From Nocardiopsis_B sediminis (GTDB lineage: Bacteria; Actinomycetota; Actinomycetes; Streptosporangiales; Streptosporangiaceae), in NCBI RefSeq assembly GCF_042650565.1, contig NZ_JBHSBH010000014.1, positions 62,001-126,000 on the forward strand: 64,000 nucleotides of DNA, read 5' to 3'. Positions 1-8,173 of the stretch are shown one piece after another (positions within the stretch are counted from its first letter, which is position 1; every line of letters starts with the position of its first letter). A model generated the notes under the pieces. The model saw only the letters and a list, made by a program, of their open reading frames with translations, ran no database searches and was not told where the DNA came from. The position numbers and the translations under genes are program-made.

Positions 1-810
1 GAGCCGGGCGCGCCGGGCTACGCGGAGGACGCGTTCGGGTTCGGCGCGTTCCCGGGCCAGTACGGGATGGCCGTCTTCTCCCGCTACCCCATCGACACCG
101 AAGCCGTCCGCACCTTCCAGACGTTCCGCTGGGCGGACATGCCCGGCGCGCTGCTGCCCACCGACCCCGCCACCGGGGAGGGCTTCTACTCCGACGAGGA
201 GCTGGAAGCGCTGCGGCTGTCGTCGAAGAGCCACTGGGACGTCCCAGTGCGCACCGGCCGGGGCGAGACCGTGCACCTGCTGGCCGCCCACCCCACACCG
301 CCGAGCTTCGACGGCCCCGAGCAGCGCAACGTCCTGCGCAACCACGACGAGATCCGCTTCTGGGCCGACTACGTGGACCCGCGCGAGAGCGGCTACATCT
401 ACGACGACGCGGGCACGCAGGGCGGGCTGGCGCCCGGCGAGAAGTTCGTGGTGGCGGGCGACCTCAACGCCGACCCGGAGGACGGCGACGGTTACCCCGG
501 GGCCGTCGCGCAGCTGCTCGAGGCGCGCCGGGTCAACGGCGCGGTGCGGCCCGGCAGTGAGGGCGGGGCCGAGGCGGCCCGGCTCCAGGGCGGCGCCAAC
601 GAGGACCACGCGGGCGATCCGGCCCTCGACACCGCCGATTTCGGCGACGACCCTGCCCCCGGGAACCTGCGCGTCGACTATGTGCTGCCCTCGCGCGGCC
701 TCCCGGTGCGCGGGACCGGCGTGTACTGGCCGACGGTGGCGGACCCGCGGTCGCCGGCGGCCGGCGCCGCCTCGGACCACCGGCTGGTCTGGCTGGACCT
801 GCGCGCCTGA
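1..810 (+). CDS. Endonuclease/exonuclease/phosphatase-fold protein, 5'-truncated
   Basis: The reading frame is open from base 1, so the true start lies left of the window. The last ~270 residues show the DNase I-like phosphohydrolase fold: FVVAGDLNADPEDGDG in the middle carries the D-x-N metal/phosphate motif, RVDYVLPSRGL follows, and the protein ends ASDHRLVWLDL with the catalytic S-D-H. Actinomycete members of this family are often secreted nucleases or phosphoesterases with a signal peptide at the missing N terminus. The substrate cannot be told from this fragment. The next convincing gene starts about 350 bases downstream. Confidence 0.85.
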   Translation, partial: EPGAPGYAEDAFGFGAFPGQYGMAVFSRYPIDTEAVRTFQTFRWADMPGALLPTDPATGEGFYSDEELEALRLSSKSHWDVPVRTGRGETVHLLAAHPTPPSFDGPEQRNVLRNHDEIRFWADYVDPRESGYIYDDAGTQGGLAPGEKFVVAGDLNADPEDGDGYPGAVAQLLEARRVNGAVRPGSEGGAEAARLQGGANEDHAGDPALDTADFGDDPAPGNLRVDYVLPSRGLPVRGTGVYWPTVADPRSPAAGAASDHRLVWLDLRA

Positions 811-966
811 CCGTTTCGGGTCACCGGTGCGCCCCGGTCCCCTCTGGGGCGCACCTTGGCGGACTCATCGAACACGAGTACGAATATCGCACTCCTCGAG
901 TGGGTACGGAACGCACATGTCCGGACACACACGGTGCCGGGCGATCGTGGGCGATGAGGGGGAGAG

Positions 967-1101
967 ATGGTCCGTGGGGGTGATGCGCCGCGGCCGGAAC
1001 GGCGCTGTGAATGGTTCCGGCTCGCGATGGCGCTGGTGCGGACCGGGCTCGCGGTCCTCCGCTTCGCGCTGTGGTGGTCCCGGCACGACGGCCCCGCATA
1101 G
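967..1101 (+). CDS. Possible small protein (44 aa), unknown
   Basis: Short ORF with an ATG preceded by a purine-rich GAGGGGGAGAG ribosome-binding stretch. It encodes a basic, amphipathic 44-residue peptide whose second half (ALVRTGLAVLRFALWW) could be a short membrane-associated helix. It lies in the 351-base gap between the nuclease fragment and the LigD phosphoesterase gene. I recognise no family. The ribosome-binding site is the only positive evidence, and random ORFs of this size are common at this GC content. Confidence 0.3.
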   Translation: MVRGGDAPRPERRCEWFRLAMALVRTGLAVLRFALWWSRHDGPA

Positions 1102-1161
1102 GCCCGAGCCCTCGCGGGTAGCCGCCGGGGGAACGGCGCAACAGCGGCGGCAGGGGGTGCC

Positions 1162-1815
1162 ATGGACGCGCGCGACGACCGGGGCAGGCTGTCGGACTAC
1201 GACCGCAAGCGCGACTTCGCGCGCACGCGCGAGCCGCACGGGTCGGCGGGGCACCCCGACGGTGCCGGCGGCCGGCCGATCTTCGTCATCCAGCACCACG
1301 TGGCCCGCCGCGACCACTACGACTTCCGCCTGGAGGTCGACGGCGTGCTGCGGTCCTGGGCCGTGCCCAAGGGCCCCTCGACCGACCCCCGCGAGAAGCG
1401 GCTGGCCGTGCCCACCGAGGACCACCCGCTCGACTACGCGGACTTCGAGGGCAGCATCCCGGCGGGCGAGTACGGCGGCGGGACGGTCCTGGTGTGGGAC
1501 ACCGGGACCTACACCAACACCACGCACAAGCGCGACCGCGACCTGACCATGGCCGAGGGGCTGGAGCACGGGCACGTGTCGTTCCGCCTCGACGGCGAGA
1601 AGCTCAGCGGCGGCTACGCCCTGAGCCGCTTCCGCACCGGAGCCGAGGAGGCGTGGCTGCTGGTCAAGGCCAAGGACGACGAGGCCGACGCCCGACGGCA
1701 CCCGGTCGCCGGCAGCCCGGAGTCGGTGCGCACCGGCCGCCGCCTCCAGCAGGTCGCCGACGACGAGGGCCGCACCCTCACCGGCCGCGAGCTGGGACAG
1801 CAGGACGCGTCCTGA
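1162..1815 (+). CDS. LigD-type 3'-phosphoesterase domain protein
   Basis: 217-residue protein equivalent to the phosphoesterase module of bacterial LigD, which removes 3'-phosphates or ribonucleotides from DNA ends during non-homologous end joining. The diagnostic stretch FVIQHHVARRDHYDFRLE (about residues 37-54) carries the catalytic His/Arg/Asp residues. WAVPKGPS and the DHPLDYADFEG...GEYGGGTVLVWD segment complete the fold. The start ATG follows AGGGGGTGCC. The stop is 19 bases before the next gene, which encodes the LigD polymerase module, so the two are probably cotranscribed. Here the modules are separate proteins with no ATP-ligase domain attached. Confidence 0.9.
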   Translation: MDARDDRGRLSDYDRKRDFARTREPHGSAGHPDGAGGRPIFVIQHHVARRDHYDFRLEVDGVLRSWAVPKGPSTDPREKRLAVPTEDHPLDYADFEGSIPAGEYGGGTVLVWDTGTYTNTTHKRDRDLTMAEGLEHGHVSFRLDGEKLSGGYALSRFRTGAEEAWLLVKAKDDEADARRHPVAGSPESVRTGRRLQQVADDEGRTLTGRELGQQDAS

Positions 1816-1834
1816 TCAGCGCGGTGGCGGGGCG

Positions 1835-2791
1835 GTGAGCGAGGGGGTCGAGGTCTTCTCCGCCGGGCGGCGCCGGGTGGGCGTCGGGCGGCCGGGCAAG
1901 GAGCTGTTCGGCGCGGGCGGGGTCACCAAGCGGGAACTGGCCGGGCACTACCGGCGGGTGGCGCCGTTCATGCTCGCCCACGTGCGGGGGCGGCCGCTGG
2001 CGCTGCACCGCTTCCCCGACGGCATCGATCCCGGCGCCTCCGGTACGCCCGGCTTCTTCCAGAAGAACCTGCCGGAGTACGCGCCGGAGTGGCTGCGGGG
2101 GGTGCGCGTCGACCGCATGCACGGCGGCCCGATCACGATGCTGGTCTGCGACGACACCGCGACCCTGCTGTGGCTGGCCGATCAGGCCGTGATCACACCG
2201 CACCCCTGGACCACCCGGGCCGCGGCCCTGCGCCGGCCCGACCGGATGATCTTCGACCTCGACCCGCCCGGCCACGACTTCGCCGCCGCGCGGCGGGCCG
2301 CCTATGACGTCCGCGACGTGCTGGCCGAGGTGGGGCTGGCCTGCTACATCATGACCACCGGATCGCGGGGGCTGCACGTGGTGGTGCCCCTGCGGCCGGA
2401 GGCGGACATCGACGCGGTCCGCGACCTGGCCCGCGGCATCGCGGGGGCCGCCGCGCGGCGCCACCCCGGCCGCCTCACCACCGAGGTGCGCAAGGACAAG
2501 CGCGGCGGGCGGCTGTTCCTCGACACGATGCGCAACTCCTACGCCCAGCACTCGGTCGCCCCCTACGCCGTGCGGGCGCTGCCGGGGGCGCCGGTGGCCA
2601 CCCCGCTGTGGTGGGAGGAGCTCGACGCGGTGCGGTCGGCCGGGGCGTGGTCGGTGCGCAGCCTGCCTGGGCGCCTGGCGGAACTGGCGGCCGGCGGCGA
2701 CCCCTGGCACGCCCTCGGGCGCCACGCGCGCTCCCCGCGGCGGGCCGGCGAACGCCTGGCCCGCCTCACCGGCGCCGCGAGCCCCCAATGA
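1835..2791 (+). CDS. LigD-type DNA polymerase/primase domain protein
   Basis: 318-residue archaeo-eukaryotic primase-like polymerase of the LigD family, used for fill-in synthesis at double-strand breaks with Ku and an ATP-dependent ligase. It begins GTG. TKRELAGHYRRVAPFMLAH and RPLALHRFPDG are typical N-terminal family motifs. RMIFDLDPPG (about residues 138-147) supplies the two metal-binding aspartates, and TTGSRGLHVVVPL is the second catalytic block. The distal KRGGRLFLDTMRNSYAQ and VAPYAVRALPGAPVATPL blocks are also present. It lies 19 bases after the phosphoesterase gene and converges on the chorismate mutase gene. No Ku or ligase gene is in the window. Confidence 0.92.
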   Translation: MSEGVEVFSAGRRRVGVGRPGKELFGAGGVTKRELAGHYRRVAPFMLAHVRGRPLALHRFPDGIDPGASGTPGFFQKNLPEYAPEWLRGVRVDRMHGGPITMLVCDDTATLLWLADQAVITPHPWTTRAAALRRPDRMIFDLDPPGHDFAAARRAAYDVRDVLAEVGLACYIMTTGSRGLHVVVPLRPEADIDAVRDLARGIAGAAARRHPGRLTTEVRKDKRGGRLFLDTMRNSYAQHSVAPYAVRALPGAPVATPLWWEELDAVRSAGAWSVRSLPGRLAELAAGGDPWHALGRHARSPRRAGERLARLTGAASPQ

Positions 2792-2812
2792 TCTGGAGAA
2801 CAGGGGCCGGGC

Positions 2813-3103
2813 TCACCGATCGGCGAGCGGGCCCCGTTGTTCTTCCTCGGCCGCTTCCAGGCCCGCCTCGATGACGGCGGACATGATGCGGGCCAGCCGG
2901 GGCGCGCCCAGGCGGGGTGCGTGCCGTGCCATGGCGGCGACGAGCGCGCGTTCGCGCTCGGGGTCGCGGCCGGCGAAGCCGCCCACCGGCTTGTGCCGCT
3001 GGACTTCGGCGGCGAGCAGGGCGCGCTCCTCCAGCAGGGCGGCGAGTTCGGCGTCGACGCGGTCGATGCGGGAGCGGAGATCGGTGATCGTGCCCGGGGC
3101 CAT
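2813..3103 (-). CDS. Chorismate mutase, AroQ class
   Basis: 96-residue all-helical AroQ-type chorismate mutase, converting chorismate to prephenate on the way to Phe/Tyr. DLRSRIDRVDAELAALLEER (residues ~7-26) is the first helix with the substrate-binding Arg. AAEVQRHK carries the conserved Lys, and the helix after DPERERALVAAM holds the remaining family signature. I chose the ATG at 3103 because AAGGAG precedes it and the family is ~90-100 residues; the frame stays open upstream for another 95 codons with no family match. Upstream lie a strong intrinsic terminator (3168-3204) and a leaderless short ORF (3232-3297), suggesting transcription attenuation. Confidence 0.9.
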   Translation of the reverse strand: MAPGTITDLRSRIDRVDAELAALLEERALLAAEVQRHKPVGGFAGRDPERERALVAAMARHAPRLGAPRLARIMSAVIEAGLEAAEEEQRGPLADR

Positions 3104-3167
3104 GTGCGGACTCCTTCGTCGCGGGGCGGTCGGCGCGCCGCTGAACGGGAGGCGGGTCGGCCGCGGG

Positions 3168-3204
3168 AAAAGAAAAAGAGCGGAAGGCCATGGCCTTCGC
3201 GCTC
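3168..3204 (-). terminator. Intrinsic terminator inside the chorismate mutase leader (attenuator candidate)
   Basis: Read on the minus strand, GAGCG-C-GAAGG / CCATGG loop / CCTTC-CGCTC forms a 10-bp stem with one bulged base, followed directly by TTTTTCTTTT. T-tracts like this are uncommon in such GC-rich DNA. It lies between the promoter/leader ORF (stop at 3232, 27 bases away) and the chorismate mutase start (64 bases further), with no other minus-strand gene upstream. It would therefore stop transcription before the gene unless antitermination occurs. Confidence 0.75.
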
Positions 3205-3231
3205 TGGTGCCGACGTACGTCCCGGTGCCGC

Positions 3232-3297
3232 CTATGTGCCGGAGGCCGACGCGGACGCGGTCGGCCTGGTAAACACGCGGTGGCGGTGGGTCGTCAT
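3232..3297 (-). CDS. Putative leader peptide of the chorismate mutase gene (21 aa)
   Basis: ATG-initiated 21-codon ORF starting MTTHRHRVFTRP and ending in a Ser/Ala-rich stretch, stop TAG. There is no room for a ribosome-binding site: a TAGGAT -10 box ends 6 bases before the ATG, so the message would be leaderless, starting at the A of ATG. It is followed after 27 bases by an intrinsic terminator and then chorismate mutase. It has a single Phe codon, the rare TTT, and no Trp or Tyr, unlike classic phe/trp leaders, so the sensed amino acid is unclear (Phe or His/Arg). That it is translated is inference. Confidence 0.45.
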   Translation of the reverse strand: MTTHRHRVFTRPTASASASGT

Positions 3298-3303
3298 AGG
3301 GGG

Positions 3304-3309
3304 ATCCTA
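3304..3309 (-). promoter_or_regulatory. -10 box (TAGGAT) for the leader/chorismate mutase transcript
   Basis: TAGGAT on the minus strand lies exactly 6 bases upstream of the leader ORF ATG, the spacing expected for leaderless actinobacterial transcripts. No good -35 hexamer is visible at the matching distance. Confidence 0.5.
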
Positions 3310-3446
3310 CCCTCAGTGCCGGGCCGGACGGGGCCCGCCGGGGCCGCCGCTCCTTGGGCGGACCCAGCCGTCCACTCGCGCACGGCAACGCGTTTCACCC
3401 GCCGTTCTCCCGCTCCTCCCCTAGCCAATGGCGTGGTCGGCCGGGA

Positions 3447-3465
3447 AACTGAAACGTGTTCTGTT
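3447..3465. promoter_or_regulatory. Palindromic operator candidate upstream of the aldehyde dehydrogenase gene
   Basis: Imperfect inverted repeat AACTGAA-N5-TTCTGTT ending 14 bases before the ATG at 3480. The core TGAAACGTGTTCTG fits TnnAACnnGTTnn(A/G), close to the TetR-family KstR box (TnnAACnnGTTnnA) of actinobacterial lipid/steroid catabolism. That a KstR-like protein binds here is inference; no such regulator is in the window. Confidence 0.4.
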
Positions 3466-3479
3466 AAGGAGTTCCATCC

Positions 3480-4931
3480 ATGCTGGGAGGTCGGATGCGC
3501 ACGCATGATCGGCTCTACATCGGAGGAGACTGGGTGGCGCCCGCCGGGGCGGGGAGCATCGAGGTCGTCTCGCCGCACTCGGAGGAGGCCGTCGGCCGGG
3601 TACCCGAGGGCACCGCCGCCGACATGGACCGCGCCGTCGGCGCCGCCCGGGAGGCGTTCGACCGCGGCCCCTGGCCGCACGCCGCCCCCGCCGAGCGGGC
3701 CGCGGTCCTCGCGAAGCTGGCCCGGATCTTCGAGGAGCGCACCGCGGAGCTCGCCGCGCTGATCACCGCCGAGATGGGCAGCCCGCTCTCCTTCTCCCAG
3801 CTCGCCCAGGCGCCCCTGGCGCACCAGACGCTCGCCTATTACGCCGGCCTGGCCGAGGACACCGCCTGGACCGAAACCCGCCCCGGGCTGTTCGGCCCGG
3901 TGCACGTGGACCGCGAACCGGTGGGGGTGGTCGCGGCGATCGTCCCGTGGAACGTGCCGCAGTTCCTCACCGCCGCCAAGATCGGCCCGGCCCTGCTGGC
4001 CGGCTGCACCGTCGTGGTCAAACCGGCGCCTGAGACCGCGCTCGACCCCTATGTGCTGGCCGAGGCCGCCGCCGAGGCGGGGGTGCCGCCGGGCGTGCTC
4101 AACATCGTGGCGGGCGGGCGCGAGGCCGGCGAGCACCTGGTGCGCCACCCCGGTGTCGACCACGTCGCGTTCACCGGCTCCACCGCCGCGGGCCGGCGCA
4201 TCGGTGCGATCTGCGGCGAACGCCTGGCCGGTGCCAGCCTGGAGCTGGGCGGGAAATCGGCGGCGATCGTGCTGGAGGACGCCGACCTGGCGGCCTACAT
4301 CGGGATGCTGCCGATGACCGCGCTGCTCAACAACGGCGAAGCCTGCATCGCCCAGGCGCGGGTGCTCGCCCCCCGCTCTCGCTACGGGGAGGTCGTCGAG
4401 GCGGTGACCGAGCGTACAGGGGCTCTGGTGGTCGGGGATCCCGCCGACCCCGCCACCGAGGTCGGCCCACTGGTGTCGGCCGCCCAGCGCGAGCGCGTGG
4501 AGGGCTACATCGCGATCGGCCGCGCCGAGGGGGCGCGCGTCACCGTGGGCGGCGGCCGCCCCGCCGGGCGCGACCGCGGCTTCTACGTGGAGCCGACCGT
4601 GTTCGCCGACGCGCACAACTCCATGCGCATCGCCCAGGAGGAGATCTTCGGCCCCGTGGTCGTGGTGGTGCCCTACGACGACGAGGACGACGCCGTGCGC
4701 CTGGCCAACGAGAGCGACTACGGCCTGGCCGGATCGGTGTGGACCGCCGACCCCGAGCGGGGGCTCGCGCTGGCGCGCCGCGTGCGAACCGGAAGTTTCG
4801 GGGTGAACTTCTACAACATCGACGTGAACACGCCGTTCGGCGGCTACCGTGCCAGTGGGGTGGGGCGCGAGCTCGGCCCCGAGGGGCTGAGCCCCTATCT
4901 TGAATACAAGTCGATCGTGACGCTCGGTTAG
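3480..4931 (+). CDS. NAD(P)+-dependent aldehyde dehydrogenase
   Basis: 483-residue soluble aldehyde dehydrogenase, oxidising an aldehyde to the acid. The NAD-binding part shows VVAAIVPWNVPQFLTAAKIG and VVKPAPETALDP. The catalytic Glu is in LELGGKSAAI (E255) and the nucleophilic Cys in NNGEACIAQ (C289). The C-terminal EEIFGPVVVV and TPFGGYRASGVGRELGPEGL motifs are complete. It resembles the mycobacterial Rv0223c type. AAGGAG with an 8-base spacer supports the ATG at 3480; an in-frame ATG at 3495 is also preceded by GGAGG. The palindrome at 3447-3465 suggests TetR-type repression. The natural substrate is not evident. Confidence 0.93.
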   Translation: MLGGRMRTHDRLYIGGDWVAPAGAGSIEVVSPHSEEAVGRVPEGTAADMDRAVGAAREAFDRGPWPHAAPAERAAVLAKLARIFEERTAELAALITAEMGSPLSFSQLAQAPLAHQTLAYYAGLAEDTAWTETRPGLFGPVHVDREPVGVVAAIVPWNVPQFLTAAKIGPALLAGCTVVVKPAPETALDPYVLAEAAAEAGVPPGVLNIVAGGREAGEHLVRHPGVDHVAFTGSTAAGRRIGAICGERLAGASLELGGKSAAIVLEDADLAAYIGMLPMTALLNNGEACIAQARVLAPRSRYGEVVEAVTERTGALVVGDPADPATEVGPLVSAAQRERVEGYIAIGRAEGARVTVGGGRPAGRDRGFYVEPTVFADAHNSMRIAQEEIFGPVVVVVPYDDEDDAVRLANESDYGLAGSVWTADPERGLALARRVRTGSFGVNFYNIDVNTPFGGYRASGVGRELGPEGLSPYLEYKSIVTLG

Positions 4932-4943
4932 CGGGCTCCTTTC

Positions 4944-4977
4944 CGGCACGGTGGCAACGGTGGTTGCGGCCGTGCCG
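4944..4977 (+). terminator. Hairpin terminator after the aldehyde dehydrogenase gene
   Basis: CGGCACGG...CCGTGCCG forms an 8-bp outer stem with a further GCAAC/GTTGC inner stem. It begins 12 bases after the stop codon. There is no U-tract, as is usual in this GC-rich group. Confidence 0.6.
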
Positions 4978-5072
4978 AAGTCATGTCCGCGCCCCGGACC
5001 GCGAAAGCCGAATCGGACGCCCCTACCCTCTTTCTCCTGGAACCTCTCCCCGTCTTCGAGCGTCTCACGTCA

Positions 5073-5078
5073 TATAGT
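5073..5078 (+). promoter_or_regulatory. Candidate -10 box (TATAGT) for the protease/ATPase operon
   Basis: TATAGT stands out in a local AT-richer stretch about 120 bases upstream of the chosen protease start. I cannot find a convincing -35 element. Confidence 0.35.
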
Positions 5079-5196
5079 CGCGTAGCCGCCTCCATACGTA
5101 GAGTAAACAGCGCCACAAAGGGAACATAAAGAGCCAGCCGAATTGCGCACCGCGTGGAAGGCCCCCCACACAACCGAAGAAAGAGGCCGCGTCACG

Positions 5197-7038
5197 GTGG
5201 CATCTCCTTCGCTCGTCCTCACCCCCACCTGGCAGGTCCGGATCAAAGGCTCCGGCGATGCCGTCGTCGGCGGCGGCGTGCTGGTCCCGGGCGACCGGAT
5301 CCTGACCTGTGTCCACGTCGTCAACGCCGCCCTGGGCAGGGCGGCGGAGCCGGCCGTGCCCGATCCCGGGCAGCCCGTGGCCGTGGACGTGCCCTGCGGG
5401 GGCGGCTACCGGCCCCGGACCGCGCGGGTCGTGGCCTCCTCGTGGAACGCCGAGCGCGACACCACCCTGCTGAGCCTCGACCGCACCGTCCACGGCAGTT
5501 CCGCGGCCCGCCTGGGGGGCCGGATGGCCGAAATCGCCGCCACCGGGCGCCCCCGGGCCGTGCGGGTCCAGGGCTACCCGCGCGACAGCCCGCACGGGCT
5601 CAGCGCCGATGCCCACGTGATGGGGCCGGGCGGGGACCTCCCGCACCGGGCCCAGGTGCACATCGCCGAGTCCCGGCCGGCGCACTTCGAACCGGGCTTC
5701 AGCGGCTGCGGCGTGCTCGACGCCGCCGAGGGGTCGGTCATCGGCATCATCGTCAAGGCGCGCTATGCGACGGCCCACGACGGCGGCCACATCGGGCTGA
5801 TGGAGCCGCTGGAGATGGTCGACCCGCTGTCCGCCCTGCTCGCCGACCCCCAGCTGGACGCGCTGGAGCCCGCGCTGACCGCCTTGCGCTTCGAGGCCGT
5901 CGCCGCCGCCTACCTCGCCGCGACCCGCGACCGCATCCCGGAGGGGACCGGCTTCACGACCGCGTGGGACGCGTTCACCCACCTGCGCGCCATGACCCCG
6001 CGCGCCGACCGGGTGCCGCGCGAGATCGTCTTCGTCGAGCAGATCGCCCGCACCGGGGTCGCCAACACCGCGGTGCTGCACGCCTACTCCGACAGCAGAC
6101 CCGGCGGCGAGGTGCCCGACGGCGCCCTCGCCGAGCTGCGCGGCGCCGGGGCCGGCCCCCCTCCGGCGAAGGGCGCGCTGATCTTCGCGGCCGAGGCGGT
6201 GCCCGGCGACCCCGCCGCCCCGGCGCGCTACATCCTGTCGCACTGGATCGACAACGGGCACGACCTCACCAACGGCGGCTCCGCGGAGGTTTCGGTCGAC
6301 GGGGTGCGCGATGCGGTCCTCGGTTGGATCGAGGCGGCTGAGGCGGGACCGGGCTTCTGGGACGCCGAGGACGCGCCGCCCCCGACCCGGCTGGAGTTCT
6401 TCCTGCCGTTCTCGCTGCTGACCCAGCGCATCGCCCAGTGGCGGCTCCGGGCGCCGGCATCGGGCGAGGGCGAGCGGGTGGGCGCGGCCTACGAGATCGT
6501 CCTGCACCACACCGAGCGGCTCGACGTCCAGGTCAGGGCGTGGGGGCATACGCGCGCCCGGCTGATGCGGCGCTGGCAGCTGCTCGGCGGCAACGACGGC
6601 GGGATCCTCTACCGCATTCCGACCGCGCCTCCGGCGGAGGAGGGTATCCCTCTACAGGACCGGCTGGCCGACCCGGCCATCGTGCTCGTGGCACTGGGCA
6701 CGCGTCCCGATCGCGATGACGGGGAACGACAGCTCTACCGGGCTTTGGAGGCCGGTCTTCCGGCGATCACCTGGCTGGATGCGGCCGACTCCGACGCGAC
6801 ACGAAGATTCCACGATTCGCTAGGATCGGCAATTACGCGGGAAGGAGGCGCCATCTCCCGCAACGACCTCGACACCCTGCCCGAATACCTGCACAGGTGG
6901 CGCGTGCGGAGCGCAGATCCGGACTATGAGGACGAAGGCTACGATCCCTACGATATCACCGTAATTCACGACGATTTCCACCAAATTCGAAAACTCCGCT
7001 CGACTGGCATATTCTCCTCCCCGAAAAAGGCGCGATGA
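5197..7038 (+). CDS. Trypsin-like serine protease with VMAP-type M and C domains
   Basis: 613-residue protein with no signal peptide. Residues ~5-195 are a chymotrypsin-fold protease with an intact triad: His40 in TCVHVV, Asp88 in AERDTTLL and Ser169 in GFSGCG. Residues ~220-350 (FTTAWDAFTHLRAM...) look like the middle domain, and ~397-600 like the C domain, of vWA-MoxR-associated proteins: LEFFLPFSLL, EIVLHHTERL, VLVALGTRPD, ALEAGLPAITWL, and a final ITVIHDDF block. I chose GTG 5197 (AAGAGG upstream, start MASPSLVLTP); the frame extends to a TTG at 5143. The ATPase gene follows after 22 bases. In known systems of this type the protease is the predicted effector, kept inactive until the ATPase/vWA partners are triggered. 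Confidence 0.85.
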   Translation: MASPSLVLTPTWQVRIKGSGDAVVGGGVLVPGDRILTCVHVVNAALGRAAEPAVPDPGQPVAVDVPCGGGYRPRTARVVASSWNAERDTTLLSLDRTVHGSSAARLGGRMAEIAATGRPRAVRVQGYPRDSPHGLSADAHVMGPGGDLPHRAQVHIAESRPAHFEPGFSGCGVLDAAEGSVIGIIVKARYATAHDGGHIGLMEPLEMVDPLSALLADPQLDALEPALTALRFEAVAAAYLAATRDRIPEGTGFTTAWDAFTHLRAMTPRADRVPREIVFVEQIARTGVANTAVLHAYSDSRPGGEVPDGALAELRGAGAGPPPAKGALIFAAEAVPGDPAAPARYILSHWIDNGHDLTNGGSAEVSVDGVRDAVLGWIEAAEAGPGFWDAEDAPPPTRLEFFLPFSLLTQRIAQWRLRAPASGEGERVGAAYEIVLHHTERLDVQVRAWGHTRARLMRRWQLLGGNDGGILYRIPTAPPAEEGIPLQDRLADPAIVLVALGTRPDRDDGERQLYRALEAGLPAITWLDAADSDATRRFHDSLGSAITREGGAISRNDLDTLPEYLHRWRVRSADPDYEDEGYDPYDITVIHDDFHQIRKLRSTGIFSSPKKAR

Positions 7039-7060
7039 CAGCGACGAGGAAGGTCCTCTG

Positions 7061-8173
7061 ATGGCGTCCTCACCGACGTCCGGCCCCGCGCACGCCGGCA
7101 CCGGCGGCTCCCCCTCGCCGTCCTGGTGGATCTACCGCGGCACCGGCCGCCCCGACCTGTACGCCGCGAGCCTCCAGGAGCGACTCCCCCACCCCCCGCC
7201 CTGGCGGCGCTTCGACGGCGGGCCGGACCAGCCCGACCCCCCGGCCGACGAAACCGAGACCACCCGGATCCTGGGCGCCTCCGCGAGCCCCGCCGACCGC
7301 CCGCTCACCGAGCACGAGACCACGGTCGTCGACGCCGTCAACACCGCCCTCCTGCTGCGCCGCCCCCTCCTGATCACCGGCGACCCCGGCGTGGGCAAGT
7401 CCAGCCTCGCCTACCGGGTCGCACGCGAACTCCGCCTCGGCCGCGTCCTGCGCTGGTCCATCACCAGCCGCTCCACGCTGCGCGACGGCCTCTACCGCTA
7501 CGACCCCCTCGCCCGCATCCAGGACATCTCCGCCGACGCCGCGGCCGCCGCCGGCACCACCCCCGACGACCGCCCCATCGGCGACTACCTGCGCCTGGGC
7601 CCGCTGGGCACCGCCCTGCTGCCCCACCGCCTGCCCCGGGTCCTGGTCATCGACGAGTTCGACAAGGGCGACGCCGACCTCGCCAACGACCTCCTCGGCG
7701 TCCTGGAGAACGGCTCCTACGACATCCCCGAGCTCGCCCGGCTCCGCTCGGCCCAGCCCCGGATCACCGTCCCCACCGACGACCCCGGCTCCACCGCGCC
7801 CATCGACGGCGGCGCGGTCCGCTGCCACGAGTTCCCCTTCATCGCGATCACCAGCAACGGCGAACGCCCCTTCCCGCCCGCGTTCCTGCGCCGCTGCCTG
7901 CCGCTGCGCCTCCAGCGGCCCACCCACGACCAGCTCGCCGACATCGTCTGCGCCCACTTCGACGGCCGCGACCGCGCCGCCGACCGCGAGCTCATCGCCG
8001 AGTTCCTGCGCCGGTGCGACGAACTCGGCGGGCTCTCCATCGACCAGCTACTGAACTCGGTCCATCTCGTTAGTTCCGAAGTCCGCACGCATGCCACATC
8101 CTTGGATCCGAACGCCTGGAACCGGATACTGGGACTGGTCTGGCAACGCCTCATGGAAGCGGGCCGTGGGTGA
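7061..8173 (+). CDS. MoxR-type AAA+ ATPase
   Basis: 370-residue AAA+ ATPase. GDPGVGKSSLAYRVA (residues ~107-121) is Walker A, RVLVIDEFDKGDADL (~193) Walker B, and ITSNGERPFPPAFLRRC (~263) contains sensor 1 and the arginine-finger region. The N-terminal ~70 residues are Pro-rich and begin with PSWWIYRGTGRPD, typical of ATPases in VMAP/SAV_2336 loci. ATG follows GAGGAAGG. The stop overlaps the next gene's GTG by 4 nt (GTGA), so translation is coupled. By analogy with MoxR-vWA pairs it probably works as a hexameric remodeler of the vWA protein encoded next. Confidence 0.9.
   Translation: MASSPTSGPAHAGTGGSPSPSWWIYRGTGRPDLYAASLQERLPHPPPWRRFDGGPDQPDPPADETETTRILGASASPADRPLTEHETTVVDAVNTALLLRRPLLITGDPGVGKSSLAYRVARELRLGRVLRWSITSRSTLRDGLYRYDPLARIQDISADAAAAAGTTPDDRPIGDYLRLGPLGTALLPHRLPRVLVIDEFDKGDADLANDLLGVLENGSYDIPELARLRSAQPRITVPTDDPGSTAPIDGGAVRCHEFPFIAITSNGERPFPPAFLRRCLPLRLQRPTHDQLADIVCAHFDGRDRAADRELIAEFLRRCDELGGLSIDQLLNSVHLVSSEVRTHATSLDPNAWNRILGLVWQRLMEAGRG

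Noticed and set aside
3104..3388. 95-codon N-terminal extension of chorismate mutase
   Set aside because: It crosses an intrinsic terminator and the leader ORF, has no family similarity, and the ATG at 3103 has AAGGAG.
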